Both the position numbers and the translations under genes were made by a program. A DNA stretch of 64,000 nt from Mycobacterium sp. 4858 (lineage in GTDB: Bacteria > Actinomycetota > Actinomycetes > Mycobacteriales > Mycobacteriaceae). Of the stretch, positions 29,859 through 38,823 are shown one piece after another (position 1 is the first letter of the stretch; every line of letters begins with the position of its first letter). The notes under the pieces are model-generated. The model was not told the DNA's origin, searched no databases, and saw nothing but the letters and a program-made list of their open reading frames with translations. The stretch is from NCBI RefSeq assembly GCF_900240975.1, contig NZ_LT968776.1:2911092-2975091 (forward strand), given 5' to 3'.

Positions 29859-31412
29859 CTAGTTAACGCACGGCACGCCGCCGCCGCCGATCGGCTTCCC
29901 CTGATCGGGCGTCGGATAGGTCGTCGTGGTGCCGTTGTAGTAGTACGGCTTGGCCTTGGTGGACGTCGTGGTGGTCGCGGTTTCGTCGGTGCTGTCGTCA
30001 ACCATGGACACCGAGAAATTCGTATCGACGGTCACCCTGATGTGGCCGGGCTGAACGCTGGGGTCGGGCTGGCCGGGCGCGTCGAGGCCGAGCAGTTTGG
30101 CCACGTTCGCCGCGTCGGTTTCCGCACCGGCGCCGTACGCGACCGTGCTCGCCGTAGGCTCGCCCGAGTTGCGGTCGCGGGTCTGGCCCGTCGTGTAGCC
30201 GTGGTTCTGCAGGGCGCGGGACACCTCGGTCGCGAGCCCACTCGTGCTGCCCGCATTGATCACATCGACGACGGTCGACGGACTGGGCTTGGCGGCCGTG
30301 GTGGCGGGCGCTGTGGTTGTGGGCGAGGCGCCGATCGCCGTGGCCACCTCGGCCTTGATCGCCGCCGGGTCGATGATGTTGACGTCCTGACCGTCGATGT
30401 TGTCGTAGCGCACCACCGGCAGCGTGCGGAACTCGACGTGGCCGCTGGAGGCCAGCGAACCGAGCCGCTGGATCATCTCCTCGTCCCAACCGGCCGACAA
30501 CACCACATCCTTGCGTGCCACGGCCATCAGGCTTTTGAGCTTGTCCAGATTGGTGAAGGTCCCCGCGGCCTGCAGCTCCTGCATGACCGACGAAATGAAC
30601 GCCTGCTGCCGATGGGTGCGGTCCAGGTCCCCGTTCTCCAGGCCGTGGCGCTGCCGCACAAAGGACAGGGCCTCTGACGCGTCCAAGGTCTGCCGCCCGG
30701 CCGGGAAGTCGGCGCCCGAATACGAGTCGTAGACGGGGTGGTTGAGGCAGACTTCCACCCCGCCCAGGGTTTGGGCCAGGTCGTAGAACCCGGCCAGGTT
30801 GACCTCGGCGAAGTAGTCGATCGGTACGCCGGTCAGGCTCCGCACGGCACGCAGGGTCGCCGCCCGGCCGGCTTCCCGGCCCTTGGTCTCGAGTTCCTTC
30901 TGAGTGCTGGTGCCCTGGTTGGCGAGCTTGTTAGCGACGTACTGCTTGGTCAGGCCGTACGCCTCTTTGATCTTGATGTGGTTGTAACCCGGCACCCCGT
31001 TGAAGGCGACCCAGTCGTCGCGTGGGATCGAGAAGGCGACGACTTTGTCGTCGGCCCCGACGTGCACCAGGATCAGGGTGTTGGTGTTGTAGCCGCCGTC
31101 GTCGGAATCGCCCGCGTGCAGGTGCTTCAGAATCGACCAGGGCAGGTCGTTGCCGTCCTGGTCTTTGCGGGAGTCCAGCCCGATCAGCAGGATGTTCATG
31201 TTGTCGCCGCTGGAGCGCGGGTCGTCGGGCTGCAGGGCGTTCGAGACGGTGATGCCGCCCAGCGCGCCGTGCGCGACGTAGTACCCCGCCCCGGTCAGGC
31301 CGACTGCCGCCACGGACACCAGCGCGCCCAAGGTGCGCGTCAGTCCCTTGCGGAATCGGGAGGGCTGACGGACGGCTCGATGACGGTGGTGGGCACCGCC
31401 AGAGCGGGCCAT
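29859..31412 (-). CDS. cpsA: LytR-CpsA-Psr protein CpsA
   Basis: Protein of 517 residues matching CpsA (Rv3484). It has a short cytoplasmic N-terminus and one membrane segment (about 28-50). The LCP phosphotransferase domain runs about 95-260 and shows NILLIGLDSRKD, SIPRDDWVA and FVRQRHGLENGD with the conserved Arg and Asp residues. A LytR_C domain follows (VVDVINAGSTSGLATEVSRAL), then a Thr-rich tail ending in cysteine. LCP proteins attach arabinogalactan to peptidoglycan, and CpsA also affects host phagosome responses in M. tuberculosis. GTG at 31415 is an alternative start. Confidence 0.9.
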   Translation of the reverse strand: MARSGGAHHRHRAVRQPSRFRKGLTRTLGALVSVAAVGLTGAGYYVAHGALGGITVSNALQPDDPRSSGDNMNILLIGLDSRKDQDGNDLPWSILKHLHAGDSDDGGYNTNTLILVHVGADDKVVAFSIPRDDWVAFNGVPGYNHIKIKEAYGLTKQYVANKLANQGTSTQKELETKGREAGRAATLRAVRSLTGVPIDYFAEVNLAGFYDLAQTLGGVEVCLNHPVYDSYSGADFPAGRQTLDASEALSFVRQRHGLENGDLDRTHRQQAFISSVMQELQAAGTFTNLDKLKSLMAVARKDVVLSAGWDEEMIQRLGSLASSGHVEFRTLPVVRYDNIDGQDVNIIDPAAIKAEVATAIGASPTTTAPATTAAKPSPSTVVDVINAGSTSGLATEVSRALQNHGYTTGQTRDRNSGEPTASTVAYGAGAETDAANVAKLLGLDAPGQPDPSVQPGHIRVTVDTNFSVSMVDDSTDETATTTTSTKAKPYYYNGTTTTYPTPDQGKPIGGGGVPCVN

Positions 31413-31690
31413 CACAAACCTCGGCCCAAACCCAGCGCATCGCCGGGCACCGCGGCGGCGGTTTGCGGCGATGTCGCTTCAAGCATGGTGTCAAGTATGC
31501 GTTAGCTTGCTGTGAAGCCCCCAATCGAGAACGGGTTCCCGGCACGCTCGACCGGCAGCGCCCGGCCGGCCGTCGGGGCGGCAGCATCTGCCTGACCAGC
31601 GTGTTCCGAGCGAACCGTCTCGCGGGGGTTTCACCGACGTCACATGGCCGGCGTGACCGAATCGAACTTGTGATCGAGCCGAAATGACGG

Positions 31691-31966
31691 CTATCCGGCT
31701 TTGACGAGGTCCTCGCCCGACTCGTAGAACACGGTGATGTTCGAGCCGGTCACGATCTCTGCGAGGTACACACCGAGCGGCTCCACCTCGTAGTAGTAGT
31801 GAACGTTGCCCCGGGGGTCGACCGCCGTAGCGCACGACAAGCCCGGCGCCCCGCAGCGTTGTTTGATGGGTACGGCGAGAACGGCGAGGGCCACCATAAC
31901 GGCAATCCCGGCGACCAGCCGACCCCTGCCGAAGGCCCGCCTGGTCGTTGGTGCCGGATGCATCAC
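31691..31966 (-). CDS. Small membrane-anchored or exported protein
   Basis: Protein of 91 residues with an N-terminal hydrophobic segment (GRLVAGIAVMVALAVLAVPI), then a short domain with two cysteines (KQRCGAPGLSCATAVD) and a GNVHYYYEVEPLGVYLAEI strand region. It looks like a secreted or membrane-tethered disulphide-bonded protein. I do not recognise the family. GTG (31966) and ATG (31963) are both usable starts. It is divergent from the transporter gene. Confidence 0.65.
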   Translation of the reverse strand: MMHPAPTTRRAFGRGRLVAGIAVMVALAVLAVPIKQRCGAPGLSCATAVDPRGNVHYYYEVEPLGVYLAEIVTGSNITVFYESGEDLVKAG

Positions 31967-32025
31967 CGTTGGAGTGTAAGCGGCAGGCCAGCCCGATCCG
32001 GCTCGGCGCAGTAGGTTTTGCAGCT

Positions 32026-33174
32026 ATGGCCATTGCAAACCCCGGCGGCGCTGCATCGCCGCAGACCCGGGTCGAGGTGCTGGGCAATATCGGGCCCAAC
32101 TGGTTCGCCGCGGTGATGGGCACCGGGATCGTGGCCAGCGCCGGCGCGGCCCTGCCCGTGCACGTGGTGGGACTGCGCGCCTTCGCCCAGGTGGTCTGGG
32201 TGATCGCCGCCGTCCTGCTGGTGGTGCTCATCGTCCTGGTCGGGGGCCACTGGTTGCGCCACCCCACGGTGGCGCGCACGCACGCCCGCAATCCGCAGAT
32301 GGCGCACTTCTACGGCGCCGCCCCGATGGCGCTGATGACGGTCGGCGGGGGAGCGGTGCTGGTCGGAAGGGATCTGCTCGGCGAGCGCGTCGCGGTAGAC
32401 CTGGACTGGGTGTTGTGGACGGCGGGAACGCTGGGCGGGCTGTTCACCGCTGTCAGCATCCCGTTTTTGATGTTCACCCAGCACAACGTCGAGCCCGACG
32501 CGGCCTTCGGGGGCTGGCTGATGCCGGTGGTCCCGCCCATGGTGACCGCGGCCATGGGGGCGCTGCTACTGCCGCACATGACGGCGGGCACCGGACGCGA
32601 AACCATGCTGTACGGCTGCTACGCGATGTTCGGCCTGTCGTTGCTGGCTTCGCTGAACATCATCGCGATGATCTGGGCGCGCCTGACCCTCTACGGCACG
32701 TCGGGCTCGGCGCGGGTGCCGACGCTGTGGATCGTCCTGGGTCCGCTCGGCCAATCGATCACCGCCGCAGGGCTTTTGGGTGCAAGCGCGGGACTGGCTG
32801 TCAACCCCGAGCTGGCCGAGGACCTGAATGCCTTCGCGATCCTGTACGGAGTTCCGGTGTGGGGTTTCGCGGTGTTGTGGATCGCGCTGGCCACGGCGCT
32901 GACCGTGCGCACGCTGCGTCGCGGCATGCCGTTCGCGCTGACGTGGTGGAGCCTGACCTTCCCGGTCGGAACGTTCGTCACGGGCACCTCGCAGCTCGCC
33001 GGCCACACGCACCTGCCCGCTTTCCGGGTGGCCGCGGCGATCGCGTACGCCGGGCTGTTGTTCACCTGGCTGCTGGTGGCTGTGCGCACCGCGCGGGGGA
33101 GCCTGCGCGGCAACCTGCTCAAGCTGCCGCCGAGCACCGCGCCGGTCAAGGCCAGCAAGGAACCGGTGTCCTGA
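32026..33174 (+). CDS. TDT-family transporter (TehA/Mae1-like)
   Basis: Membrane protein of 382 residues with about ten hydrophobic segments. The start, GNIGPNWFAAVMGTGIVA, and the FPVGTFVTGTSQLAG segment are characteristic of the tellurite-resistance/dicarboxylate transporter (TDT) family. Members are anion channels or exporters for C4-dicarboxylates, sulfite or nitrate-like ions; the substrate here is unknown. ATG at 32026 is the first codon giving the family-typical N-terminus; upstream in-frame codons overlap the divergent small gene. Confidence 0.83.
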   Translation: MAIANPGGAASPQTRVEVLGNIGPNWFAAVMGTGIVASAGAALPVHVVGLRAFAQVVWVIAAVLLVVLIVLVGGHWLRHPTVARTHARNPQMAHFYGAAPMALMTVGGGAVLVGRDLLGERVAVDLDWVLWTAGTLGGLFTAVSIPFLMFTQHNVEPDAAFGGWLMPVVPPMVTAAMGALLLPHMTAGTGRETMLYGCYAMFGLSLLASLNIIAMIWARLTLYGTSGSARVPTLWIVLGPLGQSITAAGLLGASAGLAVNPELAEDLNAFAILYGVPVWGFAVLWIALATALTVRTLRRGMPFALTWWSLTFPVGTFVTGTSQLAGHTHLPAFRVAAAIAYAGLLFTWLLVAVRTARGSLRGNLLKLPPSTAPVKASKEPVS

Positions 33175-33254
33175 AGCCGCGGCGGCCGAGTTCGTCCGCG
33201 TTTCGGCGCCCGGGGTCGGCGGGTAGGCAACCCTGAGCCGATCGGAGGTGCTAA

Positions 33255-33416
33255 ATGATGGACACGATCGAGCCGCCGGAGCGTGGCACTCCCGACGAGA
33301 CGCCCGAGCGGCTGGCGCCGGCCGAGACACCCGAGCGGCTAACCCCGGCGGAACCGCCGGAGCGTTTGACGCCGTCGGAGCCGTCCGAGCGTCAGCCGCG
33401 GACACGAGCAGCTTGA
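33255..33416 (+). CDS. 53-residue protein made of nonapeptide repeats
   Basis: The frame begins ATGATG after an excellent GATCGGAGGT ribosome site. After MMDTI it consists of five nine-residue units of the pattern E-x-P-E-R-L-x-P-x (EPPERGTPD, ETPERLAPA, ETPERLTPA, EPPERLTPS, EPSERQPRT), then RAA. It is highly charged and probably disordered. No domain is recognised. The next small gene, 18 bp downstream, has the same ribosome-site sequence, so the two look like a two-gene operon. Confidence 0.6.
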   Translation: MMDTIEPPERGTPDETPERLAPAETPERLTPAEPPERLTPSEPSERQPRTRAA

Positions 33417-33434
33417 CGAGATCGGAGGTTGAGG

Positions 33435-33608
33435 ATGCGCGCTGAGGAAGGCGACGAAACCGTTAGCGACTACGCGGCGGAGGGAAAGCAAGCTCTCGGC
33501 AGGATCAAGGCTTCACAATGGGCCGGGAGCCGCCTCGGCGATGTCGCCCGGCGGTTTTCGCGCCTGTGGCGCGGCGATCACTCGTCGGAAGGCAAACCGG
33601 ACGCATAG
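33435..33608 (+). CDS. 57-residue small protein, second of the pair
   Basis: Starts ATG at 33435 after GATCGGAGGT, identical to the site of the gene before it. The sequence is hydrophilic: an acidic start (MRAEEGDETVSDYAAEGK) and a basic, amphipathic middle (SRLGDVARRFSRLWRG). No membrane segment or signal is present. It may be a small stress or membrane-surface protein; this is a guess. Its 3' end nearly meets the convergent amidase. Confidence 0.55.
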   Translation: MRAEEGDETVSDYAAEGKQALGRIKASQWAGSRLGDVARRFSRLWRGDHSSEGKPDA

Positions 33609-33614
33609 GGGTGG

Positions 33615-35099
33615 TCACGCGGGCGCGGGGTACCGGTGGGCCCACGGGGCGGCGTCCTCGAGTTGGGCTGCCAGCTGCAGGAGGTCGGCGTCGGCGCCCA
33701 GGCGCCCGACGAATTGAACCCCGAGGGGAAGCCCGTCGTCGGTCCAGTGCAGGGGCACGCTGATCGCGGGGCGTCCGGTGATGTTGGCGAGCTGCGTATA
33801 GGGCACCCATCCCAGGCTCTCCTGGACCAATTGGTCGAGAATCCCGCTGAGCGCCATGAGTTTTCCCGCGCGCAGCTTGCTGGCGATGCGGGCCACCTGT
33901 TGGAGGGGCCGCGGCGTGGCCGTCGCGCCGACCCGGAGCGGTGGCGTGGCCAGGGTGGGGGTCAGCAAGCAATCGAAGGTCTCGTGGAACCCCGCCAGGG
34001 ATCGGATGTGGTTGTTGCGGTTCTCCAGCGCGAGGATCGGTGCCAGCACGCCGGTGGACCGGGCGAGTTCACTCACGGCCAAGGTGTCGGCCTCGAAATC
34101 GCGGTCGCCGGCGCCGGTGCGCTGTCTGGCGTCCGCGACGTGCTGGTAGAGCTGGGCGAACCAGATGGTGAGAAAGTCACGGGCGAGGGCGGCGTCGTCG
34201 TACGGCGGCCGAACCTCCTCGACCCCGTGCCCCAGACCGCTCAGGAGCGATACCGCCCGTTCCACCGCGGCGACGGCTTCCCGGTCCGGGTGTGGGTTGA
34301 TCGCCGAAGACCACGAGTACCCGATCCGCAGCGTGCGCGGACGACGCTTGACGTGGTCGGCGAAAGTGCCTCGCGGAAGGGCGACTTCGTAGGCCGCGTA
34401 CGGGTCGCGGCCGACGATCGCGTCGCACAGCGCGGCGCTGTCACGCACCGTGCGCGAAACGACGCCCTGGGTCACCATCCCGAACATCGGCTCGCCGGTC
34501 TGCGGCCCGTACGGCGAAAGTCCGCGGCCGAACTTGAGGCCGACGAGCCCGTTGCAGGCGGCGGGGATGCGGATGGATCCGCCGCCGTCGTTGGCCCCCG
34601 CGGCCGGGACGATCCCGGCCGCGACCGCCGCCCCGGAACCTCCGGACGAGCCGCCGGGGGTGTGCTGGGTGTTCCACGGATTACGTGCCGGCCCCCAGTA
34701 ATCGGATTCCGTCACGCCCTTGGCCCCGAACTCGGGGGTGTTGGTCATCGCGAAGATCACCAGCCCCGCGTCCAGGAACCGCTGCGTCACCAGGGCGTGT
34801 CGATCGGCCACGTCGTTGGCCAGCGAGCGGGAACCGCTCGAGGTCGGGAAGCCGCGATACTCCTGCGCGAGGTCTTTGATCACGAAGGGCACACCGGCGA
34901 ACGGTCCGCTCAGGGCCGGGTCGGCGGCCCGCCTGTCCGCGACCTCGCCGAGGTGGCGGACGATCGCGTTCAACCGCGGATTGACGGCGTCCGCCCGCCG
35001 CCGTGCCAGTGCGAGAAGTTCGGACGCCGTGACCTGCTTGCGCTCGACCAGTTCGGCCAACGCGGTCGCATCCAAGGACAGGTATTCGTCAAGCTGCAT
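33615..35099 (-). CDS. Amidase-signature hydrolase
   Basis: Amidase of 494 residues. The Ser-cisSer-Lys triad is visible as K75 (FVIKDLAQE), S151 (PGGSSGGSGAA) and S175 (NDGGGSIRIPA), spaced as in fatty-acid amide hydrolase and GatA relatives. M. tuberculosis has several such amidases (AmiA2, AmiB2, AmiC, AmiD), and I cannot assign this one. It hydrolyses amides, substrate unknown. No signal peptide is seen, so it is probably cytoplasmic. It is divergent from the alpha/beta hydrolase gene. Confidence 0.85.
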   Translation of the reverse strand: MQLDEYLSLDATALAELVERKQVTASELLALARRRADAVNPRLNAIVRHLGEVADRRAADPALSGPFAGVPFVIKDLAQEYRGFPTSSGSRSLANDVADRHALVTQRFLDAGLVIFAMTNTPEFGAKGVTESDYWGPARNPWNTQHTPGGSSGGSGAAVAAGIVPAAGANDGGGSIRIPAACNGLVGLKFGRGLSPYGPQTGEPMFGMVTQGVVSRTVRDSAALCDAIVGRDPYAAYEVALPRGTFADHVKRRPRTLRIGYSWSSAINPHPDREAVAAVERAVSLLSGLGHGVEEVRPPYDDAALARDFLTIWFAQLYQHVADARQRTGAGDRDFEADTLAVSELARSTGVLAPILALENRNNHIRSLAGFHETFDCLLTPTLATPPLRVGATATPRPLQQVARIASKLRAGKLMALSGILDQLVQESLGWVPYTQLANITGRPAISVPLHWTDDGLPLGVQFVGRLGADADLLQLAAQLEDAAPWAHRYPAPA

Positions 35100-35184
35100 C
35101 GGTTTCTCCTCAGGACGCTCCGCTGCATCGTATTGGAGCCGCTTCGGGGCCCGGGTCGGCGCCGAAACGGCTTAGTATCACCTG

Positions 35185-36057
35185 ATGCCCATGGCAGTGG
35201 AACCGTTTTCGATCCAGGGTCCCGGCGGCGTACGCATCGTCGCCGACCGGCTGGGCGATCCGCAGGCGCGGGCCGTGGTGTTCCTGCACGGTGGCGGGCA
35301 GACGCGTCGTTCGTGGGGCAAGGCTGCTGCCGCCGTCGCGCAGCGCGGCTGGCAGGCCGTCACCGTCGACCTGCGCGGCCACGGGGAATCCGATTGGTCC
35401 GACGCGGGCGACTACCGCGTCGTCAGCTTCGCCGGCGACGTCCGCGAAGTGCTGGGCACGCTGCCCCCGCAACCGGTGCTCGTCGGCGCATCCCTGGGCG
35501 GCTTCACGTCGATGCTGCTCGCGGGTGAGCTGTCCCCGGGCATCGCCAGCGCGGTGGTGTTGGTCGACATCGTGCCCAACATGGACCAGTCAGGGGCGAA
35601 TCGGATCCACGCCTTCATGTCCGACCGGGTGGAATCGGGGTTCGCCTCACTTGACGAAGTCGCCGACGCCATCGCCGAATACAACCCGCACCGGCCGCGG
35701 CCCACCGACCTGGACGGCCTGACCACGAATCTGCGCCGCCGCGGCGATCGCTGGTACTGGCACTGGGATCCCCAGTTCATCAGCGGAACCGCCGCGTTTC
35801 CGCCGTTCGAGGTTACCGACCCCGATCGCATGCACGCGGCCGTCGACGCGATCCTGCGCGACGGCGTGCCGATGCTGTTGATTCGGGGACAGATGAGTGA
35901 TCTCGTCAGCCAGGAACGCGCCGACGAATTCCTGGCGCGCTTCCCGCAGGTCGAGTTCAGCGACGTGCGCGGTGCGGGGCACATGGTGGCCGGTGATCGC
36001 AACGACATCTTCGCCGACGCCGTGCTGGGCTTCCTCGCCCGCCACGTCGGCGACTGA
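35185..36057 (+). CDS. Alpha/beta hydrolase
   Basis: Alpha/beta-fold hydrolase of 290 residues. The oxyanion HG motif is in VVFLHGGGQT, the nucleophile is S103 in GASLGGF, and the terminal histidine is in GAGHMVAGD. The cap domain (about 130-215) includes RWYWHWDPQFISG, common in peroxidase-like and epoxide-hydrolase-like members. The substrate is unknown. Its start is 85 bp from the divergent amidase start, so the two may share regulation. Confidence 0.82.
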   Translation: MPMAVEPFSIQGPGGVRIVADRLGDPQARAVVFLHGGGQTRRSWGKAAAAVAQRGWQAVTVDLRGHGESDWSDAGDYRVVSFAGDVREVLGTLPPQPVLVGASLGGFTSMLLAGELSPGIASAVVLVDIVPNMDQSGANRIHAFMSDRVESGFASLDEVADAIAEYNPHRPRPTDLDGLTTNLRRRGDRWYWHWDPQFISGTAAFPPFEVTDPDRMHAAVDAILRDGVPMLLIRGQMSDLVSQERADEFLARFPQVEFSDVRGAGHMVAGDRNDIFADAVLGFLARHVGD

Positions 36058-36235
36058 TCATCGGTTTGTCGCCTCGCGGCGAAAGCTGTTGCGGTGCAGA
36101 GCAATCGCCATCGATTTGCCGTTTACGTCAATTCGCCGCGGGCGGGCCGGCGGGCGTATTCCGAACGGCCGGGCGGCCGAAACCCGCTCCCGCTGTTAGC
36201 ATGCTGCCCGATACATCAAGAGAGGTGGCGTGGCC

Positions 36236-36877
36236 ATGCGGTGGTTGCGAGGGTTGGGCCTGGTCGGCGCTGTGGTCGTCGCCACGATGGCGTTGGCGAA
36301 TCCCGCGCGTGCGGATTCGGGCGTGACGCCGGGCATGAAGGTTGAGGATGAAAATAACTCGTGCACAGCGGGTTTCGCGGCGAAGGGTAACGACGGCAGC
36401 TATTACCTGATGACCAGCGGCCACTGCGACGCCCATGACGGTTCGTTGTGGACGTACGGGAATTCGTTACCGCTCGGGAGGATCAGCGCCAGCGAGCAGG
36501 AGGGTGAGACGCGGGACGCGGCGATCATCCGCCTCGATCCGGGCGTCGGCGCGCCGATAGGTGATGTCGGCGGCAGGTATGTGGTCCGGGATGTGTTGAA
36601 CGGCGACCAAATTCGGGAGGGTGTGCCGTTCTGCAAGATCGGTGCGGTCACCGGCGAGACCTGTGGGGTCGTCAAGCATGTCGAAGGTGGCGTTGTCACA
36701 GCCAGCGTGTTCAGCCTCAACGGGGACAGCGGCAGCCCCGGTTTCGTGAAGAACGATGACGGCACCGTGAGTGCGGTGGGTTTGTTGATGTCTTCGCCCG
36801 AGGGCGACGACAACACCACCGACTTCGTACTCGTCGATCCGCTACTGGGCAAGTGGGGGTTGCGCGTTCTGCCGTAG
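36236..36877 (+). CDS. Secreted trypsin-like serine protease
   Basis: Protein of 213 residues with a signal peptide (LGLVGAVVVATMALANPARA, cleavage near ADS). The chymotrypsin-fold triad is visible as H63 (MTSGHCD), D94 (TRDAAIIRL) and S165 (NGDSGSPGF). Cysteine pairs C43-C64 and C133-C143 are likely disulphides. It has no PDZ domain or membrane anchor, so it should be a small free exported protease like the actinobacterial S1 peptidases. I prefer ATG at 36236 (AGGTGG site) to GTG at 36230. Confidence 0.83.
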   Translation: MRWLRGLGLVGAVVVATMALANPARADSGVTPGMKVEDENNSCTAGFAAKGNDGSYYLMTSGHCDAHDGSLWTYGNSLPLGRISASEQEGETRDAAIIRLDPGVGAPIGDVGGRYVVRDVLNGDQIREGVPFCKIGAVTGETCGVVKHVEGGVVTASVFSLNGDSGSPGFVKNDDGTVSAVGLLMSSPEGDDNTTDFVLVDPLLGKWGLRVLP

Positions 36878-37034
36878 CGTGCGGCGTCGCGACACCGCGT
36901 TTCTCTTTCACCGGCAGCGGGTACCCGGCTCGCGGCTTTGCGGGCGTCAGTGCTGCAGGTTCGGCGTGGGCTCGCGGAGTCGACCAGGCCAACGAGTTGG
37001 CAGTGCGGAACCAGCGACACGAAGGAGAGCAGTG

Positions 37035-37502
37035 GTGAAGCGTGGGTTCGTCGTCGGCATGGCGGGCGTAGCCGTGGTGGCCGCCGCCTGCGCCGGCTGT
37101 TCGAGTAACAAGTCAACCACCGGGTCCTCGTCCTCGTCGTCGCCGTCGGCGGCCGGCCCGCAGGTCATCGTGGACGGTCAGGCGCAGAACGTCAGCGGCC
37201 AGGTCACCTGCGCCCCGGCGGGCGACAACACCAACATCGGCATCGGTGACCCCACAGCCGGTGTCGGCGCGGTGGTCAGCAACGCCAACCCGCCCATCGT
37301 TCACTCGGTCGGGCTCGGCAGCGTCAACGGCATCACCCTCGGCTTCTCCGACGCCGCTCCCAACCAGGGCGGCAACGCCGGAGCCGCGGTGAACGGGAAA
37401 ACCTATGCGATCAAGGGCACCGCAACCGGGCTCGACATGAGCAACCCGCAACAACCGCAGCAGGTGACCAAGTCATTCGAGTTGGACGTCACCTGCCCCT
37501 AG
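37035..37502 (+). CDS. LpqH (19-kDa antigen)-like lipoprotein
   Basis: Protein of 155 residues with a lipobox at ACAGC (Cys22), followed by SSNKSTTG, as in the 19-kDa antigen LpqH (Rv3763). The mature part has the family segments SVGLGSVNGITLGF, IKGTATGLDMSNPQ and KSFELDVTCP, with the paired cysteines. It is a paralogue or close relative of LpqH; such lipoproteins are surface-exposed TLR2 ligands. GTG at 37035 gives the family start VKRG after AAGGAGAG. The linkage to the protease gene suggests a small secretome cluster. Confidence 0.85.
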   Translation: MKRGFVVGMAGVAVVAAACAGCSSNKSTTGSSSSSSPSAAGPQVIVDGQAQNVSGQVTCAPAGDNTNIGIGDPTAGVGAVVSNANPPIVHSVGLGSVNGITLGFSDAAPNQGGNAGAAVNGKTYAIKGTATGLDMSNPQQPQQVTKSFELDVTCP

Positions 37503-37536
37503 TGCAGGCGATCCACACCCAAGAGGGGACGCAGCT

Positions 37537-38466
37537 ATGTCAATGAAACGTGTTGTCAGCGCGGCGGCGCTCGCGGCGGGCCTGAGTATCTCCGCGATCA
37601 CATTGAACGCCGGTTCGGCCTTCGCGGCTCCGCTCGGCCCGCCCCCGCCGTGCCCGAACTGCCACGGAGGTGGTGGTGGTGGCGGTGGCGCTCCCGGCGG
37701 CGGCGGCGGTGGTGGTCCGCAGAGCGGCCCGGGCGGTCAGCAGGCCGGACCCGGCGGCGCGCCGGGCGGGCAGAACAATCCTCCCCAAGGGGGCCAGGGC
37801 CCGAACAACCCGCCGCAGGGCGGCCCGAGCAGCCCGCCGCAGGGCGGGCAGAACGAGCAGGGCCGCCAGAACAACCCGCCGCAGGGTGGGCAGAACCCGC
37901 CGGCGCCCGACGAGCACGGGCAGTACCCCCAGCAGGGCGGCCCGAACGAGCAGCCGAACAACGCGCCGAACGATCACGGGCCGAACCCGCCGGGTGGGCA
38001 ATCCAACGCGCCGGCGAGCGAACACAACGCGCCGCCGCCGGAGGGCAGGCAGGCCCTCAACCCGCCGAGCACGCAGCCACCGCACCAGCCCTATGTCCCG
38101 CGCGGGACCTATGTCAGCGGCAACGCCCAAGTTGGCGGGCCCGGCGACGCGCGGACCGGCTTCAGCGTCGTGGACCACGGCGCCCCGCCACCACCGCCGC
38201 CGCGAGGACACGGCTGGAACGACGGCCCGGCACCCGGCCACGCGCCGCCACATTGGGTGGGCGCGCCGCCTCCGGGTGGCTGGGACGGTCCGCCGCCTCC
38301 GGGCGGCTGGAACCGTCCGTGGTCCGGGCCTCCGCGTGACGTCGTCGTGGCGCAGGCCGATTTCGGGCCGTTCCAGTACGACACCTACACCGCCATCCCG
38401 GTCTTCAACTGGCAGTTCGGCGGTTGGGGCTTCTGGTACATGGGAGTCTGGGTTCCGCTGTACTGA
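37537..38466 (+). CDS. Secreted Gly/Pro/Gln-rich low-complexity protein
   Basis: Protein of 309 residues with a signal peptide (AAALAAGLSISAITLNAGSA, cleaved near AFA-AP). A CPNCH motif is followed by a poly-glycine run, then some ten NNPPQGGQ-like repeats (about residues 55-170), a proline-rich part with PPPGGW repeats, and a compact aromatic C-terminus ending FNWQFGGWGFWYMGVWVPLY. The tail looks like a folded module found in mycobacterial exported proteins. The function is unknown; a wall-associated or adhesive role is a guess. It starts 34 bp after the LpqH-like gene. Confidence 0.75.
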   Translation: MSMKRVVSAAALAAGLSISAITLNAGSAFAAPLGPPPPCPNCHGGGGGGGGAPGGGGGGGPQSGPGGQQAGPGGAPGGQNNPPQGGQGPNNPPQGGPSSPPQGGQNEQGRQNNPPQGGQNPPAPDEHGQYPQQGGPNEQPNNAPNDHGPNPPGGQSNAPASEHNAPPPEGRQALNPPSTQPPHQPYVPRGTYVSGNAQVGGPGDARTGFSVVDHGAPPPPPPRGHGWNDGPAPGHAPPHWVGAPPPGGWDGPPPPGGWNRPWSGPPRDVVVAQADFGPFQYDTYTAIPVFNWQFGGWGFWYMGVWVPLY

Positions 38467-38576
38467 CGGTCCGGCCTGACCGGGTCGCCGCAACGGGCCG
38501 CCGACCGACGCAGCCGCTACAGCCGCGGTGCGCCCGTCGGTGGGCGGTCGGCGGGTGGTCGTGGCAGGCTCCGGGA

Positions 38577-38816
38577 ATGGATGTGCGGGAAAACGTTCGC
38601 CGAGCCATCGAGGTCATGACGGCGTGGACGTCGGACAGCGGCAATGAATTCGCATGGAGCCGGCTCGTCGAGAACGTCACCAACGAACCCGACGGCGAAA
38701 TCATGCTGCTGATGGGTTTCGTCAATCTCGCCGGCGAGTTGGGCATCAAGCTGGAGAGGGCGACCGGCCAGACGATGCGCACCCATCTGCAAGACATCGC
38801 CCTGAAGTACCTGTGA
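38577..38816 (+). CDS. 79-residue hypothetical protein
   Basis: Mostly helical, soluble protein (MDVRENVRRAIEVMTAWTSD to the end LQDIALKYL). There is no signal or membrane segment. It ends 7 bp before the crotonase gene, so the two are probably co-transcribed. The ATG at 38577 was chosen because upstream in-frame residues look like translated non-coding DNA. I do not recognise the family. Confidence 0.6.
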   Translation: MDVRENVRRAIEVMTAWTSDSGNEFAWSRLVENVTNEPDGEIMLLMGFVNLAGELGIKLERATGQTMRTHLQDIALKYL

Positions 38817-38823
38817 GGGCCGC

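Noticed and set aside
33636..35528. Open frame of 630 codons antisense to the amidase
   Set aside because: It covers the amidase gene exactly out of phase, reads as Arg/Gly/Asp-rich noise, and the amidase triad on the minus strand is intact.
37680..38050. CRISPR-like repeats in the Gly/Pro/Gln-rich gene
   Set aside because: Repeats are in-frame codons for NPPQGGQ-type units of irregular length, not direct repeats with unique spacers.
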